A stretch of 64,000 bases of DNA from Lutjanus erythropterus (taxonomy: Eukaryota; Chordata; Actinopteri; Lutjaniformes; Lutjanidae), in contig CM034598.1 of the NCBI GenBank assembly GCA_020091685.1, positions 13,897,088 through 13,961,087 of the forward strand, given 5' to 3'. This document shows, in pieces, positions 62,106-64,000 of the stretch. The notes beneath the pieces are model-generated. The model was not told the origin of the DNA. It was given only the letters and a program-made list of their open reading frames with translations, and did not search any database. How positions within the stretch are numbered: the first letter of the stretch is position 1; every line of letters starts with the position of its first letter. Made by a program: the position numbers and the translations under genes.

Positions 62106-63214
62106 GTAGTGGTATAAATAACAGTATCTTGTGTCAAGTGTGTTGCAGTGTTAGCACCTCATCACCCGGGTCGTCCTGGCATCATTATCAGCAAGCCTAC
62201 ACGTCTTCACATGAGGCAAAGGCAAATGAGCTCCAACTCATCACTCAAGCTCTCATTTGTAGCGAGTGGGGTGAACGTGTCACAGAGCCAGTTGTTAATA
62301 AGTCATCCCAGCTGCTCCTGTTGATTATTACTGTCATTACTTTAATTATCTTCAATTCTGCCCCCTGATATGAAAGAGTCTCAGTGTACAGTCATTTATG
62401 AATGCCACGTTCACCGCTTTTTAATGCCGACATTCAAACTGACACTCTTTCATCTAATTATGAGTTATGCTCAGGAGTCAGCGCCGCTGTTGGCAAAGAA
62501 AAAGTGAACTCTGCTGAAAAAGAAAGCACAATTTGTTTTGTTCTTTTAGTCCTTGACACATGTATTTGTCCCTCCTCCTCTACTCCTTCTACCCCCCTCC
62601 TTCTTTTTTGTGGCATTGTGCACCTCCCTCCGAACCAGTGTTGCTTAAGACAGATGGTGCACCCAAAAAACAGTGCAGGGTGATTGATACCTGCAGAAAT
62701 TGGGTTACATTTGGCCCTGTCTCCGTCTGTAAACTCCGCTGCCGGTGATTCATAGAGAAGTGGTAAAGAGCAGTGCCGTAGCCCCTTGTGGCTGGAACAG
62801 GTGTGCAGGAATAGGTTCTGTCTGGAATACCTAGTGAGAGGGTTCAGGGCGTCTCGGGTCCCAGTTCTCTGTACATCTGGAACAGAGAAACTAACATTCT
62901 TACTATTACAGGTTTTACAATAAGCTTGATTAAAGCTATAATATTAACATTTCCATATAGAAATGTCTAAAAACACTAGACATATGTCTAAACATAGTTT
63001 GTGAGTTGTGTTGACTTATTATCTCAAATGTTTCCAAAAATGATCAAACCCGAGAAATCCTTAATTTGTTAAAAGTTGCTATAAAACACAAGATGTGTTT
63101 GATATGTCAGAGAGTGAGGAAGGAAGTCAGCAAACATTATTTAACGTAGTGTGAATAAATCTTTAATATTACCTCACCCATGGGCATGGTATGTCATGTT
63201 GTCATGTCATGTCT

Positions 63215-63412
63215 TGTTGTGGACAATAGTGGTAGCATTTCCACCATAATAACCATAAAATATAACATCAAAAATAAAATAATCTCAATAAAAAACTGGA
63301 AAATGTAAATGCAAACTCATTTCATTGGATTTCAAGGGGAATCTGAACCAGTGGCAGACATTAAGAACACCTATACAGGAATTGCTAATGGTCTTGTGTC
63401 AAGGTGGTAACT
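63215..63412 (+). mobile_element. MITE family E, copy 7 (partial)
   Basis: GGACAATAGTGGTAGCATTT, CCACCATAATAACCATAAAA, CATTGGATTTCAAGGGGAAT, CTGAACCAGTGGCAGACATT and GAATTGCTAATGGTCTTGTG match the 5' two thirds of family E. The right end is missing. Confidence 0.65.
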
Positions 63413-63686
63413 CCCATGATCCCATGCTACTTCAGAATGTCATAAAACTACATCTTTTTTATTGTTATAATGTAAGAGAGACAGCAGAACTTACATATTA
63501 TGGGTTTAACACTGACATAGTTTGACAAGATTCAACTATACAGATACCAGTGTAATAAATTGCTGCGAGCTATACCTGAATTATTTCTTGGAGGTCCTCT
63601 GACTGTTTATCATTATCTATATTGCTATATGACCTTTTGTATGACTTCATATTTTCAGCCATTACTCTGTGTCTGACTCATTCTAG

Positions 63687-63799
63687 GAGCTAAAAGAGAC
63701 AGAGGAGCTCGACATCCAGCTGAAGGTGTTCAATGAGAACAAGGAGGAGGACTCTATCGAGCTCTCCCATCGCCTGGATGACATCCGTGCTGAGATGGA
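63687..63799 (+). CDS. diaph2: diaph2 exon: ELDIQLKVFNENKEEDSIEL segment, ends at a U12-type donor
   Basis: The acceptor TCATTCTAG precedes the exon. It opens in phase 0 with ELKETEELDIQLKVFNENKE and continues EDSIELSHRLDDIRAEM, then GA begins an aspartate (phase 2). The vertebrate protein continues Asp-Asp-Met-Asn-Glu at this point, so the exon must end here. No GT follows; instead the next bases are ATATCCTTTT, the consensus donor of AT-AC minor-spliceosome introns. Reading through would reach a stop within about 15 codons. The segment is the end of the armadillo domain, before the dimerisation and coiled-coil parts. Confidence 0.95.
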
Positions 63800-63809
63800 A
63801 TATCCTTTT
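63800..63809 (+). promoter_or_regulatory. U12-type (AT-AC) 5' splice site
   Basis: ATATCCTTTT lies directly after the last codon bases supported by homology. It contains the full nine-base ATATCCTTT consensus bound by U11 and U6atac snRNAs. The nearest GT is at 63809, preceded by four extra codons unlike the family, and has a poor donor context (GTCCTC). The matching branch site (TCCTTAAC-like) and AC acceptor are beyond the window. Confidence 0.85.
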
Positions 63810-64000
63810 GTCCTCCCTCTGTGTGAATATACAGATGAATAGGCCTGCAGGGCGAGCAGCTGGAGATGAGTGTGCATTGTGGGTTTGGCCAAGCTTTGCA
63901 GGCTAAAGCCTGTCATGGCTTGGTTCATTAGAGAAGGATTTGAGGAGCCAGAGCACAATATCCAGCTCCATCTCTGACCAGGTGTACTAGGTAAATAACC
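63810..64000 (+). other. Start of the U12-type diaph2 intron
   Basis: No branch site of the TCCTTAAC type and no sequence encoding the expected Asp-Met-Asn-Glu-Val continuation is seen before the window ends, so the next exon lies downstream. Confidence 0.75.

Larger units (their letters stand above)
61313..63686 (+). other. diaph2 intron of about 2.4 kb
   Basis: It runs from GTGAGT to TCATTCTAG, phase 0. It holds a family A fragment, two family E copies and a TAG microsatellite (62096-62110). The middle (62120-62900) is without recognised features. Confidence 0.9.
25321..63799 (+). other. diaph2: diaph2 partial gene span (seven internal exons)
   Basis: The exons join without a frame break: 25321-25460, 49684-49758, 49852-49921, 51594-51730, 57137-57245, 61202-61312, 63687-63799. 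That is 755 coding bases, 251 complete codons plus two bases. All six internal junctions use GT-AG and have matching phases. The product is the central part of the GTPase-binding/FH3 armadillo region of a diaphanous-related formin. Assignment to diaph2 rests on remembered similarity to the vertebrate DIAPH2 protein, especially the SKHECTLSSQEYVHEL segment that DIAPH1 and DIAPH3 lack. The start codon, FH1, FH2 and DAD regions are outside the window. Confidence 0.93.

Noticed and set aside
63809-63814. Alternative GT donor (GTCCTC) for the last exon
   Set aside because: It is a poor donor match and would add Glu-Tyr-Pro-Phe in place of the conserved Asp-Asp-Met; the AT-AC donor explains the phase exactly.

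Overview
This window looks like nuclear DNA of a teleost fish, probably a percomorph. It is AT-rich, intron-dominated and full of short non-autonomous DNA transposons, tRNA-derived SINE relics and simple repeats. The only well-supported coding content is seven spliced exons on the + strand, with canonical acceptors and donors and matching phases. They spell an uninterrupted stretch of about 251 residues of a diaphanous-related formin. The peptides (SKHECTLSSQEYVHELRSG, SWVNNFGHEGLGLLLD, LQRILGDERSLLLLARAIDP, LINALVTSPDDLDFR, ELDIQLKVF) point to diaph2 rather than diaph1 or diaph3. Nothing prokaryotic is present: no operons, CRISPR arrays or phage modules.

Layout. 1-25320 holds no diaph2 exon that I can support. 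It is most likely an upstream intron, or intron plus intergenic DNA, because the first exon found already encodes protein from inside the GTPase-binding region. This stretch carries a hAT-like element (4283-4897), a decayed Tc1-like transposon (7495-8112), a coding-like remnant on the minus strand (about 8160-8660), a SINE (15305-15440), a tandem duplication (17511-18080) and two reverse copies of a MITE family called family E here. A weak candidate minus-strand exon lies at 1-105. Exon 25321-25460 is followed by an intron of about 24.2 kb crowded with mobile elements, several nested in one another. Exons then follow at 49684-49758, 49852-49921 (after a 93-bp intron), 51594-51730, 57137-57245, 61202-61312 and 63687-63799.

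The exons together encode most of the GTPase-binding/FH3 (armadillo-repeat inhibitory) region. This region holds the formin autoinhibited through its C-terminal DAD until a Rho-family GTPase binds. The N-terminus, coiled coil, FH1, FH2 and DAD lie outside the window. The last exon ends in GA followed at once by ATATCCTTTT, a textbook minor-spliceosome (U12-type) AT-AC donor. This is the most interesting gene-structure feature seen.

The rest of the interest lies in transposon archaeology. There are two well-resolved nested insertions (37339-38549 and 39343-40062), target-site duplications of the hAT nTnnnnAn type, at least seven copies of family E, two hairpin-type MITEs and one perfect 18-bp stem with a GAAA loop. 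I found no convincing new biological system beyond these.
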